Positions 10,901-19,664 of a stretch of 64,000 nucleotides of DNA are shown one piece after another. Both the position numbers and the translations under genes were made by a program. The notes under the pieces are model-generated. The model did no database searches, was not told where the DNA came from, and saw only the letters and a program-made list of their open reading frames with translations. This stretch comes from Bartonella krasnovii. GTDB taxonomy: Bacteria > Pseudomonadota > Alphaproteobacteria > Rhizobiales > Rhizobiaceae. Within the stretch, counting starts at the first letter, position 1; every line of letters begins with the position of its first letter. The DNA lies in contig NZ_CP031844.2 in NCBI RefSeq assembly GCF_003606345.3, positions 744,001 to 808,000 on the forward strand. The letters run 5' to 3'.

Positions 10901-13900
10901 ATGCGGATATCCATGCGAATGTGCTGACCAATTTGGGAGCGACCACGTATAAAAACGTTTATCTTGGCTGTCAGGCCAATACGGATGCTTATTGTTATGG
11001 TTATAACGCTGATGGCAGTCGTAATAGTCATCTAGATATTGCCAATGGGAGTATTCGTCATATCAGTTCAGAAGTTCTTGATACAGTTTCTGGCCTTGTT
11101 CAGGCAGGAGGCACGTTGAATCTGGTGGTTGATCAACTCAACAACACGGCTGTTGAAGGGTCCATTACGGGGGATGCTCATTTTGAAGCCAAAGCGGTTG
11201 GAGGTAATCCGCTGGAGGCGCTAAGCGGTTTAACGGGGGCTGGTGCTTTGTTTACACCAAAAGTGGATCTCAATGATGCAGGAGAACTTTCTGAGGGGCT
11301 TCCTTTGCCAAAGCCCCAATCGGGGGGTGTTGGGGGCACATTGCCTCAACAGAATTTCATTTATGAAACCAGAGCAGACTTTCTTGATGTTGGTAAGTTT
11401 TATGGATCTGCTTATTTTTTAAATAGAATTGGTTATCAACCAGATCGGGAGATTTTCTTCTTAGGGGATGCTTATTTTGAAAAGCAACTGATTGAAAAAC
11501 AACTACGTGATCTTGTGGGGCAAGGTTTGGGCAAAGGATCCTTTATTCCAGGAAAAGATTCGATTGAACAAGTCAAAACCTTGCTGGATAGAGGGGCAGA
11601 CTATGCCAAAGCCCATAATCTCCCCTTTGGTGAGGCACTCACACCAGAACAATTGGCTTCACTAGAAGCGCCGATGGTGATTTATGTACGTCAACAGGTC
11701 AAGGGCATGGATGTTTATGCACCGGTGCTTTACATCCCTGAAAAAGACAGAGCTTCCTTTGTTTCTGCTGGGGCTTTGATGATGGGCGATGATGTCAATA
11801 TCACCAGCAAAGATGTGGTGAATTCAGGGCGGATAAGTGCTACCCATAATTTATCTGTGCACAGTGATGATATTTTGGGTAAAGGGGGGCATTTTGCAGC
11901 CGGAAATGATGCTGTTTTGCTTGCTCAGAACAATATCCGTTTGGAGGCAGGGCGCACAAGGGTTGATGGTGTGGAGACAGTGTTAAACACCGATGCCTTG
12001 TCTTCTGGGGGCAATGCGACAGTTTTCGCTAAGCAAGATATCACAGCTTCAGGGGTAAAGATCACCACAGGGGGTGATCTTGCTATGGCCACAGAGCAGG
12101 GCAATTTGACGATCGGTGCTGCCAAAACCGAGCATCATGATGCGCAGGGTGATGCAACAATGCATCAACAATCAGAAGTTCATTCTGGGGGCTCCACAAC
12201 ACTTCTTTCTGGAAAAGATTTGAATATTTTAGGTTCTGATGTTCAAGCAAAGGATAATCTTTTCTTACAAGCAAAAGAAAATGTATCGATTGATGCCACA
12301 CGCAACAGTGCCAATAATCATCACGGAGATCAAAATTCCCATGTTGCTGTACACAATGGCTCTCATTTAAGTTCTGGCAAAGATACCACGGTTATATCTG
12401 GAAAAGATATCCATGTTTCTGCCTCCGATATAGATGCCAAGGGCAATGTTGCTCTTGGTGCTCAAGGGGACATCACAATAGAGACCAAATCTGATGAGAT
12501 GGAATATCATCTTCGCACCAAAAACACGAAAGTGGATATGCAAGCCTCTCATGCTGTTGGCTCTTCGATCAATGCTGGAGGCGATATTACGGCTATTGCG
12601 GGGCAGGATGGCAAAGCACATGATCTCACCATTACGGGCAGTTCCATGGCAGCTGATGGAAAAGTGGGGCTGAAAGCCAGCCACGATGTTCTCATCAATA
12701 ATGCGGAAAATAGTCTCAATTATGAGATGTCCTACCATAAAGAGGGTGGAGTGTTCAGCAGCAGCAAATCCGAGCATAATAAGATTGATGCGACAGAAGT
12801 TTCTGGTTCATTGATATCGGGTGGCAAGGGGGTTGCCATTGAATCGGGGAATGACACGGCAATCACAGGATCGGTTCTCACAGCCGGTAAGGCAGAGGAA
12901 ACGTCTGATCAGAAACAAGCGGATATTTCTATTCACTCTGGGGGAAATATTCTCATCACAGGGGCGCAAGAGAAATATGATCAGCAAGCACAATCGTCAG
13001 AAAGTGGTTTTTTGAGTAGCAAATCTTCCAATACAGCTGAATCGCATACCACAACGGTTTCCTCCATTCTTGGGGCGACGGGCAATATTGATTTGCAAGC
13101 AAAAAAAGATGCCACGATTACGGCATCTCATATGATTGCCAATGAAAATATCAATGTTACAGCAGAAAATGTCACGATTAATGGCATGACAGACCATCAT
13201 AAGAGCCATTCAGAAACCCATGAAACCGGTTTTGGTGTGGGCTCAGGCAAGGGCTTTGTCTCAATCTACGGCAGTGAGGGAAAGACAGAGAATGAAGAAA
13301 GCTTTGAACATCAAGGCTCTTCGTTCAACGGGAAAAATATTACCATCACCGCGACAAAAGAAGATGTGAATGTGGTCGGCTCTGACTTTAATGCACGAGA
13401 AAATATTAATGTCTCGGCAGCCCATGATGTGAACGTTTCACCTGGTCACAATAGTCATAGTGCAAACTCAAAGGAAGAACGCACAGGCTTTGGCATTCAG
13501 TTTGAAAAGAGCAAAAGTGGTGCCTCTATTGGTGTTGGGATTGAGAGCAATAAAGATACGGGCGATCAATGGGAAAAGACTAATACAGCATCGAATTTCC
13601 ATGCAGGCAATGATGCGAATTTTAATGCCGGCAATGATGCGAATTTTCAAGCGGCAAATGTTTCGGCAGACCGTGATGTCAACATCGATGCAGGCAATAA
13701 CGTGACCTTTTCAGCAGCTGATGATACCGCTAATACACAAGAAACGCATGAAAAAACCTTTGCCGGTGTGACAGCCTCTGCGGATATTGGTGTTCTTGGC
13801 ACGGTACAAGGGCTAAAAGATTCAGCAGACCGCATGAATAATAAGGATGGAAACGGGAAATTTGGTAATGCTATACTAACAGGTCTCAAAATCAATCACC

Positions 13901-16026
13901 TCTTTAATAAAGGCAAAAATTTTGTTGATTGGCTGAGTGGCAACACAGGGGAAAGAGGGAACATAACCAAAGGACTGAGCAGTTCATTAGGAGGGTTGGG
14001 AGGCTCCACCAAGGATATTCTTGCCAATATGGCTGGTGCATCTGGCAGTGTGAGCGTGGGCTTTAAGAGCGAGAAAGCAGAAGCCTCTTCTCAAGTCTCC
14101 ACAGCGACGACGACGACAATAGAAGGGGGGCGTTCTGTTAACATAAATGCTCACAACGGCAATATCCATGGTGTTGGTACTGATATTATTGCAGGCACAA
14201 ACCCTCTGATCAATGATGAACAGAGCGGAAATATTAATATGATAGCGGAGCAAAATATCATCTTTGAAAGTGCACAAAATACGCAAAGCACACAAAACAA
14301 CAATGAAAGCACTTCCATGAGTGTTGGCACGGGGGGTGCAGGGGCAACAGGCAGTGCTTCTTTTAGTCAAGGGGAAGGTTCTAGTGATGAAGTGCACCAC
14401 AAGAACAGCCATGTTATAGGGACGGGTACGGTCCATACCAACAGTGGGCAAAACACCACATTAGCAGGTGCAGTGTTTTCTGGAAACCGTGTAGAGATGG
14501 GTGTTGGAGGTGATCTCACCATTACCAGCCTCAGTGATACGGGACAAACCACTAGCAAGCAAAATTCTGTTTCTGTTGGCTTTGGTGGTGGAGCAACGGG
14601 AGGAGGAGGTTCCATGAGCGCCTCTTTCCAAAAAGATAAAACCTCTAGTGATTATCACAGTGTTGTGGAGCAATCCGGCATTAAAGCAGAGGCAGGCGGC
14701 TTTGAGATTACTGTTAAAGACAAAACAACCCTGACCGGAGGCATTATTGCCAGCACTGCCCCAGCAGATAAAAACAAACTGACCACCGGAAGCATTACGA
14801 CGAGTGATATCACCAACAGCGCTCATGCGACAGCCAGCAGCCATGGTTTTAGCCTTTCTGGAAATGACACGATAAAAAACATTACCAAGAATGTTTTAAA
14901 CCACGGCAAGGCCAAGGATAATGCAGAAGGGGAAACAAAATCTGCTATCAGTGATGGGACTATCATCCTAACCGATACAACTGAACAAAGGTCCATGGGG
15001 CAAGATGCTGGAGAAATCATTGGCTCTCTCAACCGCAACACCGCAGCAGCCCACCAGGCTGTAGCACCAATAGACGCCACATCGCTTGAGGCAGCCGTGC
15101 ATAATCGCTTAAATATGACCAATGATTTATTGGATGAAGGATTAGGATACTGGGATAAAATACGTAAAATGGCATTTTATGTTGTCCATCCAGTAGGTGA
15201 GGTTGCGCATGATGAAAATGGCAATGTTCTCTATTTAACCGATGAAAATGGAAAACCTATAAAAGACAAAGATGGAAAAAATATTGCTCTGTATCACTTT
15301 TTAAAACCAGAGGAGGAAAAACATTTACAAAAAGGCTCTGATGGCGCTGTTTATATGTTTTACAATGGCATTTTTAATTCCTCCGATGATGCCGCGCGTA
15401 ATGCTGTGCAAATGGCTGTTAATAACAATGGTCACCTTTATTTTACCTACTTTCCCCAAGGTAACGACTGGGAAGTAGAGTTAGGGATAGCGTTCTATCA
15501 AAAGTTTCTTGAAGGTGATACTTGGGGACTGAGCAATTCAACCAAGAAGTTTCAAGATTTTATTACTCGTTATGGTAATGATAGGGCTATTGTGAGTGCG
15601 CATAGCCGTGGTACCTTAACAACACGCAATGGAGCGAATAACTTGCAAGAGCAAGGTATCCACGGTATTGCCAAGAAAACAGACTTCTATCTTTTTGGAG
15701 CGGCTGCTCATACGCAATCGATGGCCAATATAGTAGATTACTTAAGTGATGGCGAAAAAAATTATGTCTACACACAAGGCCATATATTAGACCCCATTAG
15801 TACGGTGATTGGTTACAATTTTCCTACAGTTTATGGGGTGCCTTTCAGACCATATTATTTATTACATCCGTCAATTCTTCCAATGAGAGAGATGGGAGGA
15901 GCGTTCTTGGGCTTTAACCCTAGCACCCATAATTGTTATGGTGATGCGCGTGATGCATGTAAAACTAATTACGGTTCATTTGGTTTTAAAAAAGTTTATT
16001 CCACGAGAACAGGGAACAAAAAATGA
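7945..16026 (+). CDS. fhaB: FhaB/CdiA-type filamentous exoprotein with alpha/beta-hydrolase-like C-terminal toxin
   Basis: A 2693-residue secreted exoprotein, the partner of FhaC. ATG 7945 follows a GGGGAG ribosome site. Residues 1-43 form an extended signal peptide ending LQA. The TPS secretion domain follows, with the hallmark NPNG at N156-G159. Haemagglutinin-type beta-helical repeats rich in G-G-x-x-x and S-x-x-x-A-x-x-D make up most of the protein. They are interrupted near residues 830-960 and 1130-1280 by non-repetitive segments, the second containing FLGDAYFEKQLI as in CdiA-like proteins. I see no VENN motif. The last ~310 residues resemble a lipase-like hydrolase: AHSRG with Ser2554, then HILDPIS with Asp2616 and THNC with His2662 as a possible triad. 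The C-terminal tail after His2662 differs between copies in the array. The stop overlaps the lipoprotein gene by 4 bp. The toxin role and triad are inferred. Confidence 0.92.
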   Translation: MRYEKREQRATLLEVLVSSTMLKKVLFGGFGFSCLLAPSVLQAQIAIDPHANAAHRPDIVAAPNGVPSIDIVTPNSSGLSHNKYYDFNIGSSGVIWNNHASEVGQSQLGGIMPGNPHLRGTGSAKVILNEVTSSKRSTLNGPGEVFGRPADVIIANPNGISCDGCGFINTPHATLTTGVPEIDATGFLKGFVVRGGDITFGAKGANFFSKKGVVDIVDIVSRTVHLEGPVAGKDIGITAGTGRYDYTSRQMKELTDITGKPEYAIDGSALGALQGDQIKLVATEKGVGVRMRHDMAANAGQLHLSADGKISLQSAFGHRGVVLKSKSHSVLAKHITSKRHVDIAAKKDVTLETVGADGHLKIEAQEGFLTIAGQAASGGNMKLSSRHAIKVSGLGAGADIAFEAGGDLSIGGTVLAGGNLKAHAGGDIQAHFLAGGVDMTATGAAGSLVLGDQGGVDLQSVSGFIAAENIYGAGDITLASHKGIFVSQVLRSHHDVVLHTQPEAAVHFGQLIAYGKADIRGGAVDFSSLMTGGDAVFNVGSLDAGTVMTGLDFVGSQVSPWNPSGDLVFYDKGSLSITAQRGVKVGHIISGENIEIFAGNDIYYDQAIGYGTATLTSVSGGISVENVLSVLGDVRLTAPTLDLSNNRSHIYTPQTLYLIADHIDVSGSELTYGGLDFNSTHALDIHHARLQAVTDEGGTGDILFVAPGVMVDEATSVLAAREFTIKTGDLKNSGQLAAGQNLVFSVTGDVTNNKTGLIYTGGNGALKVDGALLNDFGAIMAEGDLFFTNADGAGKSLSLVNKAGLIQAGGNLNIQTKTLQNEADSTPEIEEKKEEVTIAFQKPDKYNFLDGRPLYHDMRGERWGKGKLSKRKHGIAGPKHFIFEQQLWPDKEGAYGTATLKDGTVYKAFTWRYNRRKGDIEEYLWNGDSWEGWFGNSNWSHMSEKTVTQSFSHKPAVQGMIQSHGNLIINADDIENNYSIMRAEGNADIHANVLTNLGATTYKNVYLGCQANTDAYCYGYNADGSRNSHLDIANGSIRHISSEVLDTVSGLVQAGGTLNLVVDQLNNTAVEGSITGDAHFEAKAVGGNPLEALSGLTGAGALFTPKVDLNDAGELSEGLPLPKPQSGGVGGTLPQQNFIYETRADFLDVGKFYGSAYFLNRIGYQPDREIFFLGDAYFEKQLIEKQLRDLVGQGLGKGSFIPGKDSIEQVKTLLDRGADYAKAHNLPFGEALTPEQLASLEAPMVIYVRQQVKGMDVYAPVLYIPEKDRASFVSAGALMMGDDVNITSKDVVNSGRISATHNLSVHSDDILGKGGHFAAGNDAVLLAQNNIRLEAGRTRVDGVETVLNTDALSSGGNATVFAKQDITASGVKITTGGDLAMATEQGNLTIGAAKTEHHDAQGDATMHQQSEVHSGGSTTLLSGKDLNILGSDVQAKDNLFLQAKENVSIDATRNSANNHHGDQNSHVAVHNGSHLSSGKDTTVISGKDIHVSASDIDAKGNVALGAQGDITIETKSDEMEYHLRTKNTKVDMQASHAVGSSINAGGDITAIAGQDGKAHDLTITGSSMAADGKVGLKASHDVLINNAENSLNYEMSYHKEGGVFSSSKSEHNKIDATEVSGSLISGGKGVAIESGNDTAITGSVLTAGKAEETSDQKQADISIHSGGNILITGAQEKYDQQAQSSESGFLSSKSSNTAESHTTTVSSILGATGNIDLQAKKDATITASHMIANENINVTAENVTINGMTDHHKSHSETHETGFGVGSGKGFVSIYGSEGKTENEESFEHQGSSFNGKNITITATKEDVNVVGSDFNARENINVSAAHDVNVSPGHNSHSANSKEERTGFGIQFEKSKSGASIGVGIESNKDTGDQWEKTNTASNFHAGNDANFNAGNDANFQAANVSADRDVNIDAGNNVTFSAADDTANTQETHEKTFAGVTASADIGVLGTVQGLKDSADRMNNKDGNGKFGNAILTGLKINHLFNKGKNFVDWLSGNTGERGNITKGLSSSLGGLGGSTKDILANMAGASGSVSVGFKSEKAEASSQVSTATTTTIEGGRSVNINAHNGNIHGVGTDIIAGTNPLINDEQSGNINMIAEQNIIFESAQNTQSTQNNNESTSMSVGTGGAGATGSASFSQGEGSSDEVHHKNSHVIGTGTVHTNSGQNTTLAGAVFSGNRVEMGVGGDLTITSLSDTGQTTSKQNSVSVGFGGGATGGGGSMSASFQKDKTSSDYHSVVEQSGIKAEAGGFEITVKDKTTLTGGIIASTAPADKNKLTTGSITTSDITNSAHATASSHGFSLSGNDTIKNITKNVLNHGKAKDNAEGETKSAISDGTIILTDTTEQRSMGQDAGEIIGSLNRNTAAAHQAVAPIDATSLEAAVHNRLNMTNDLLDEGLGYWDKIRKMAFYVVHPVGEVAHDENGNVLYLTDENGKPIKDKDGKNIALYHFLKPEEEKHLQKGSDGAVYMFYNGIFNSSDDAARNAVQMAVNNNGHLYFTYFPQGNDWEVELGIAFYQKFLEGDTWGLSNSTKKFQDFITRYGNDRAIVSAHSRGTLTTRNGANNLQEQGIHGIAKKTDFYLFGAAAHTQSMANIVDYLSDGEKNYVYTQGHILDPISTVIGYNFPTVYGVPFRPYYLLHPSILPMREMGGAFLGFNPSTHNCYGDARDACKTNYGSFGFKKVYSTRTGNKK

Positions 16027-16430
16027 AAATACGATTTAACTTATTGAGCCTGCTCATTCTATTAAGTATTGCTGGATGTGATATTGAAAACATTGACAAA
16101 CCTGCTCCAGCATACGTGAGTATGTGGGAGAAGCCAGGAGCAGACTTTACCGAGGTAGGAAAAGCCTTGCTAGAATGTGGCATGCCGAGCCTTATTGATC
16201 AGGATTCAGCAAACGATAATCGCAGCGACAATGAAATAGCAACAATCCATCTTTGTATGCTTCAAGCAGGTTTCCGCTATAAAGGGGGAGGGGGGTGGTG
16301 TTTTCCTTTTAATTATAAAAACCTTCCGATTTGTCGCCCTGGTGCTGTTATTCCCAAGCGCAGTGTCGAGAAGCGCTTAAACAGCCCTTATTGTAAAAAA
16401 TATAAAAATGCGGATGAATGCCAACCTTAA
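16023..16430 (+). CDS. Lipoprotein, probable immunity protein for the FhaB C-terminal toxin
   Basis: This 135-residue protein has a signal peptide ending in the lipobox LSIAGC, so Cys19 should be lipid-modified and the protein should face the periplasm. The mature part contains repeated family landmarks: (E/K)KPGADFTEVGKALLECGMP, a C-M-x-QAGFR helix, a WC, and a conserved tail NLPICRPGAVIPKRSVEKRL ending in Cys-containing ECQP. Its many cysteines suggest disulfides. ATG 16023 overlaps the fhaB stop (ATGA), and the ribosome site (AGGGAAC) lies inside the last toxin codons, so translation is probably coupled. By position and by analogy with contact-dependent-inhibition and lipase-effector/immunity pairs, I infer that it neutralises the toxin at the periplasmic side. 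Variable patches follow the lipobox and lie around residues 55-65 and 85-95. Confidence 0.82.
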   Translation: MKIRFNLLSLLILLSIAGCDIENIDKPAPAYVSMWEKPGADFTEVGKALLECGMPSLIDQDSANDNRSDNEIATIHLCMLQAGFRYKGGGGWCFPFNYKNLPICRPGAVIPKRSVEKRLNSPYCKKYKNADECQP

Positions 16431-17913
16431 CAACGCAAAATCATTCGCAAAGTCTTCCCTGAATGTTGGCTACGATTATGGCACGGGAGGAGGAGGTTCC
16501 ATGAGCGCCTCTTTCCAAAAAGATAAAACCTCTAGTGATTATCACAGTGTTGTGGAGCAATCCGGCATTAAAGCAGAGGCAGGCGGCTTTGAGATTACTG
16601 TTAAAGACAAAACAACCCTGACCGGAGGCATTATTGCCAGCACTGCCCCAGCAGATAAAAACAAACTGACCACCGGAAGCATTACGACGAGTGATATCAC
16701 CAACAGCGCTCATGCGACAGCCAGCAGCCATGGTTTTAGCCTTTCTGGAAATGACACGATAAAAAACATTACCAAGAATGTTTTAAACCACGGCAAGGCC
16801 AAGGATAATGCAGAAGGGGAAACAAAATCTGCTATCAGTGATGGGACTATCATCCTAACCGATACAACTGAACAAAGGGCAATGGGGCAAGATGCTGGAG
16901 AAATCATTGGCTCTCTCAACCGCAACACCGCAGCAGCCCACCAGGGTGTAGCACCAATAGACGCCACATCGCTTGAGGCAGCAGTGCATAATCGCTTAGA
17001 TATGACCAATGATTTATTAGATGAAGGAATTAAAATCGTTGATCATGGCTTCGAAAACATGTTTTACAAAGAGCATCACCTGGCGACCGTTGAACATGAT
17101 AAAGATGGCAATGTCATCTATGCAAAAGATGAAAATGGAAATCCTATAAGAGATAGCCATGGAAATCCACAGCCACTATATCATTACTTAACGCCAGAGG
17201 AAGAAGAGCATTTACAAAAAGGTTCTGATGGCAAGGTACATGTTTTCCTCAATGGTATTTTTACGACACCCGATGAAGCAGCTCATAATGCGGTCCAGTT
17301 GTCTGATAATAAGAATGATCCGCACTATTTTTTGGTGTTTCCACATAGCGATTCGTTGTTAGTGGAGGGTTTTATTGCAGGGTATCAGTATGTTCTGGAA
17401 GGAGATTTGGGTGGTCTGACCAATTCGACCAAGAAGTTTCAGCATCTGTTGTATAGCCTTGGCAATACAGGATTACATATTGATGGGCACAGCCGTGGTA
17501 GTATGACAGCGGGCAATGGATCGTATAATTTAGCAAAGCATGGTGTTCACGGTATAGCAAAGGAAACAACGATTAATTTCTTTGGACCAGCTTTTAATAC
17601 TCAAGACATGGCAGATACGTTATATATCTTAAGTGATGGCAAGCAGGATTATGTCTACACACAAGGCCATATATTAGACCCCATTAGTACGGTGATTGGT
17701 TACAATTTTCCTACAGTTTATGGGGTGCCTTTCAGACCATATTATTTATTACATCCGTCAATTCTTCCAATGAGAGAGATGGGAGGAGCGTTCTTGGGCT
17801 TTAACCCTAGCACCCATAATTGTTATGGTGATGCAAGTCCTAAGTGTAAAACTAATTACGGTTCATTTGATTTTAAAAAAGTTTATTCCACGAGAACAGG
17901 GAACAAAAAATGA
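16408..17913 (+). CDS. Orphan FhaB C-terminal toxin cassette 1 (long)
   Basis: A 501-residue frame without a signal peptide or TPS domain. Its first ~30 codons overlap and follow the preceding lipoprotein gene. From about 16485 to 17025 the DNA is nearly identical to fhaB 14600-15140. The central part then diverges, and the end from YVYTQGH onward matches fhaB again. The hydrolase signature is GHSRG (Ser362), with Asp424 (HILDPIS) and His470 (THNC). Compared with FhaB, the tail after the His reads DASPKC instead of DARDAC. Start codons at 16408 and 16414 have no clear ribosome site. It may be untranslated, or translated by reinitiation. I infer a silent donor that could be moved into fhaB by recombination across the 540-bp identical tract. 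Confidence 0.75.
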   Translation: MRMNANLNNAKSFAKSSLNVGYDYGTGGGGSMSASFQKDKTSSDYHSVVEQSGIKAEAGGFEITVKDKTTLTGGIIASTAPADKNKLTTGSITTSDITNSAHATASSHGFSLSGNDTIKNITKNVLNHGKAKDNAEGETKSAISDGTIILTDTTEQRAMGQDAGEIIGSLNRNTAAAHQGVAPIDATSLEAAVHNRLDMTNDLLDEGIKIVDHGFENMFYKEHHLATVEHDKDGNVIYAKDENGNPIRDSHGNPQPLYHYLTPEEEEHLQKGSDGKVHVFLNGIFTTPDEAAHNAVQLSDNKNDPHYFLVFPHSDSLLVEGFIAGYQYVLEGDLGGLTNSTKKFQHLLYSLGNTGLHIDGHSRGSMTAGNGSYNLAKHGVHGIAKETTINFFGPAFNTQDMADTLYILSDGKQDYVYTQGHILDPISTVIGYNFPTVYGVPFRPYYLLHPSILPMREMGGAFLGFNPSTHNCYGDASPKCKTNYGSFDFKKVYSTRTGNKK

Positions 17914-18317
17914 AAATACGATTTAACTTATTAAGCTTACTTATTTTGTTAATGGTCACTGGATGTGATATTGAAAATATTGATAAGCCTCCTCCAGGAG
18001 AAGTGGCAGGGTGGAAGAAGCCAGGAGCAGATTTTACCGAGGTAGGAAAAGCTCTCTTAGAATGCGGCATGCCGCACCTTAATTATCTTGAGAAAGAAGT
18101 TCAAAAGCTCAGCGACAATGAAATAGCAACCATTGATGCTTGTATGATTCAAGCTGGGTTTCGTGATAAAGGGAGAGCTAGTTGGTGTTATCCTTTTAAT
18201 TATAAAAACCTTCCGATTTGTCGCCCTGGTGCTGTTATTCCCAAGCGCAGTGTCGAGAAGCGCTTAAACAGCCCGTTTTGTAAAAAATATAAAAATGCAC
18301 CTGAATGCAAACCCTAG
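17910..18317 (+). CDS. Lipoprotein, probable immunity partner of cassette 1
   Basis: 135 residues with lipobox LMVTGC. The landmarks of the family are present: KKPGADFTEVGKALLECGMP, ACMIQAGFRDK, WC, and the invariant tail NLPICRPGAVIPKRSVEKRL. The 4-bp ATGA overlap with the cassette-1 toxin places its ribosome site inside the toxin's last codons. It shares the signal region with the lipoproteins at 16023 and 24149. It differs from them in the stretch after the lipobox and around residues 55-70 (PHLNYLEKEVQKLS). The immunity role is inferred from gene order. Confidence 0.8.
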   Translation: MKIRFNLLSLLILLMVTGCDIENIDKPPPGEVAGWKKPGADFTEVGKALLECGMPHLNYLEKEVQKLSDNEIATIDACMIQAGFRDKGRASWCYPFNYKNLPICRPGAVIPKRSVEKRLNSPFCKKYKNAPECKP

Positions 18318-18334
18318 GTTTTGCTGTTGATAGA

Positions 18335-18380
18335 AACAATCCCCACAGCCATGTGTTTTCATGCTTTGTGCGGGATTGTT
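18335..18380. terminator. Inter-cassette hairpin
   Basis: AACAATCCC (18335-18343) pairs perfectly with GGGATTGTT (18372-18380), extended inward by CACA/TGTG with one bulge. The downstream T content is modest (CCTTCACTTTC). It may end transcription of the preceding pair. The same hairpin recurs at 23367 and 28402, always between a lipoprotein gene and a 5'-truncated toxin cassette. Confidence 0.55.
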
Positions 18381-18400
18381 CCTTCACTTTCATTATTTGA

Positions 18401-19120
18401 TTGGAAGAAGAAAAACATTTACAAAAAGGCTCTGATGGCGCTGTTTATATGTTTTACAATGGCATTTTTAATTCCTCCGATGATGCCGCGCGTAATGCTG
18501 TGCAAATGGCTGTTAATAACAATGGTCACCTTTATTTTACCTACTTTCCCCAAGGTAACGACTGGGAAGTAGAGTTAGGGATAGCGTTCTATCAAAAGTT
18601 TCTTGAAGGAGATACTTGGGGACTGAGCAATTCAACCAAGAAGTTTCAAGATTTTATTACTCGTTATGGTAATGATAGGGCTATTGTGAGTGCGCATAGC
18701 CGTGGTACCTTAACAACACGCAATGGAGCGAATAACTTGCAAGAGCAAGGTATCCACGGTATTGCCAAGAAAACAGACTTCTATCTTTTTGGAGCGGCTG
18801 CTCATACGCAATCGATGGCCAATATAGTAGATTACTTAAGTGATGGCGAAAAAAATTATGTCTACACACAAGGCCATATATTAGACCCCATTAGTACGGT
18901 GATTGGTTACAATTTTCCTACAGTTTATGGGGTGCCTTTCAGACCATATTATTTATTACATCCGTCAATTCTTCCAATGAGAGAGATGGGAGGAGCGTTC
19001 TTGGGCTTTAACCCTAGCACCCATAATTGTTATGGTGATGCAAGTCCTAAGTGTAAAACTAATTACGGTTCATTTGATTTTAAAAAAGTTTATTCCACGA
19101 GAACAGGGAACAAAAAATGA
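18401..19120 (+). CDS. 5'-truncated toxin cassette 2 (239 residues)
   Basis: This frame begins at the codons for EEEKHLQKGSDG, inside the hydrolase domain, and is nearly identical to fhaB from about 15310 to its stop. The only in-frame start is TTG 18401, preceded immediately by a TGA, with no ribosome site. The nucleophile motif AHSRG has Ser100. The complete hydrolase core and the tail CYGDASPKC are retained, but there is no secretion signal. It is best read as a silent 3' cassette or a partial gene, kept together with its immunity gene. Copies lie at 23433 and 28468. Confidence 0.6.
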   Translation: MEEEKHLQKGSDGAVYMFYNGIFNSSDDAARNAVQMAVNNNGHLYFTYFPQGNDWEVELGIAFYQKFLEGDTWGLSNSTKKFQDFITRYGNDRAIVSAHSRGTLTTRNGANNLQEQGIHGIAKKTDFYLFGAAAHTQSMANIVDYLSDGEKNYVYTQGHILDPISTVIGYNFPTVYGVPFRPYYLLHPSILPMREMGGAFLGFNPSTHNCYGDASPKCKTNYGSFDFKKVYSTRTGNKK

Positions 19121-19518
19121 AAATACGATTCAACTTATTAAGCTTACTTATTTTGTTAATGGTCACTGGATGTGATATGGACAAATCTCCTCCAGGGGAA
19201 GTATATGGGTGGATCAAGCCAGGAGAAGACTTTACTGAGGTAGGAAAAGCCTTGCTAGAATGTGGTCTACCGCATCTCAATTATCTTGAGAAAGAAGTTC
19301 AAGAGCTAAGCAACAATGATAATGCAACAATTGATGCTTGTATGGTGCAGGCCGGATTCCGTGACAGATATGGCGGTCCATCTTGGTGTGTGAATCATTG
19401 GAGGGAAAACCTTCCGATTTGTCGCCCTGGTGCTGTTATTCCCAAGCGCAGTGTCGAGAAGCGCTTAAACAGCCCTTATTGTAAAAGAAGTCCAGTACAA
19501 CCTGAATGTAAACCTTAA
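19117..19518 (+). CDS. Lipoprotein, probable immunity partner of cassette 2
   Basis: 133 residues, lipobox LMVTGC followed by DMDKSPPGEVYGWIKPGEDF. The Cys landmarks and the tail NLPICRPGAVIPKRSVEKRL are conserved. The final residues CKRSPVQPECKP differ from the CKKYKNAPECKP version of most relatives. The ATGA overlap with the truncated toxin is the same as in the other pairs. It resembles the lipoprotein at 29184 closely, and both follow a toxin tail with CYGDASPKC. That fits an immunity protein matched to its toxin. Confidence 0.78.
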   Translation: MKIRFNLLSLLILLMVTGCDMDKSPPGEVYGWIKPGEDFTEVGKALLECGLPHLNYLEKEVQELSNNDNATIDACMVQAGFRDRYGGPSWCVNHWRENLPICRPGAVIPKRSVEKRLNSPYCKRSPVQPECKP

Positions 19519-19539
19519 GTTTTGTTTTTGATGGAAAGT

Positions 19540-19586
19540 ACAATCCCCACATTCTGTATTCCCATACTCATGTGGGGTTGTTATTT
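19540..19586 (+). terminator. Probable rho-independent terminator
   Basis: ACAATCCCCACAT (19540-19552) pairs with ATGTGGGGTTGT (19570-19581), with one bulged T, followed by TATTTTAA. It follows the lipoprotein gene ending at 19518. Identical copies are at 24575 and 29607. Confidence 0.7.
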
Positions 19587-19613
19587 TAAACGGCGGTGAC
19601 AGAAAATATCAAC

Positions 19614-19635
19614 AGGCTTTTAAAGCCTTTTTATT
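19614..19635 (+). terminator. Short hairpin with T-run
   Basis: AGGCTTT (19614-19620) and AAAGCCT (19622-19628) form a stem followed by TTTTATT. It lies 30 bases before the solo lipoprotein gene at 19665 and may be a second terminator or attenuator. Copies lie at 24649 and 29681. Confidence 0.5.
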
Positions 19636-19664
19636 GTAAAGAAACCCATTAGAGAAGGGGAAAA

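Noticed and set aside
14823..15122. Long antisense frames inside fhaB and the cassettes
   Set aside because: They are reverse-strand shadows of the repetitive coding sequence and recur wherever the cassette recurs.
7945..16026. Bartonella adhesin of the trimeric autotransporter type
   Set aside because: The NPNG-containing TPS domain and the adjacent TpsB gene show two-partner secretion; there is no YadA-like anchor at the C-terminus.
18321..18572. 83-codon frames starting in the inter-cassette hairpin (also at 23353 and 28388)
   Set aside because: They read the toxin cassette in a wrong frame, giving hydrophobic nonsense; the true frame is preserved in all copies.
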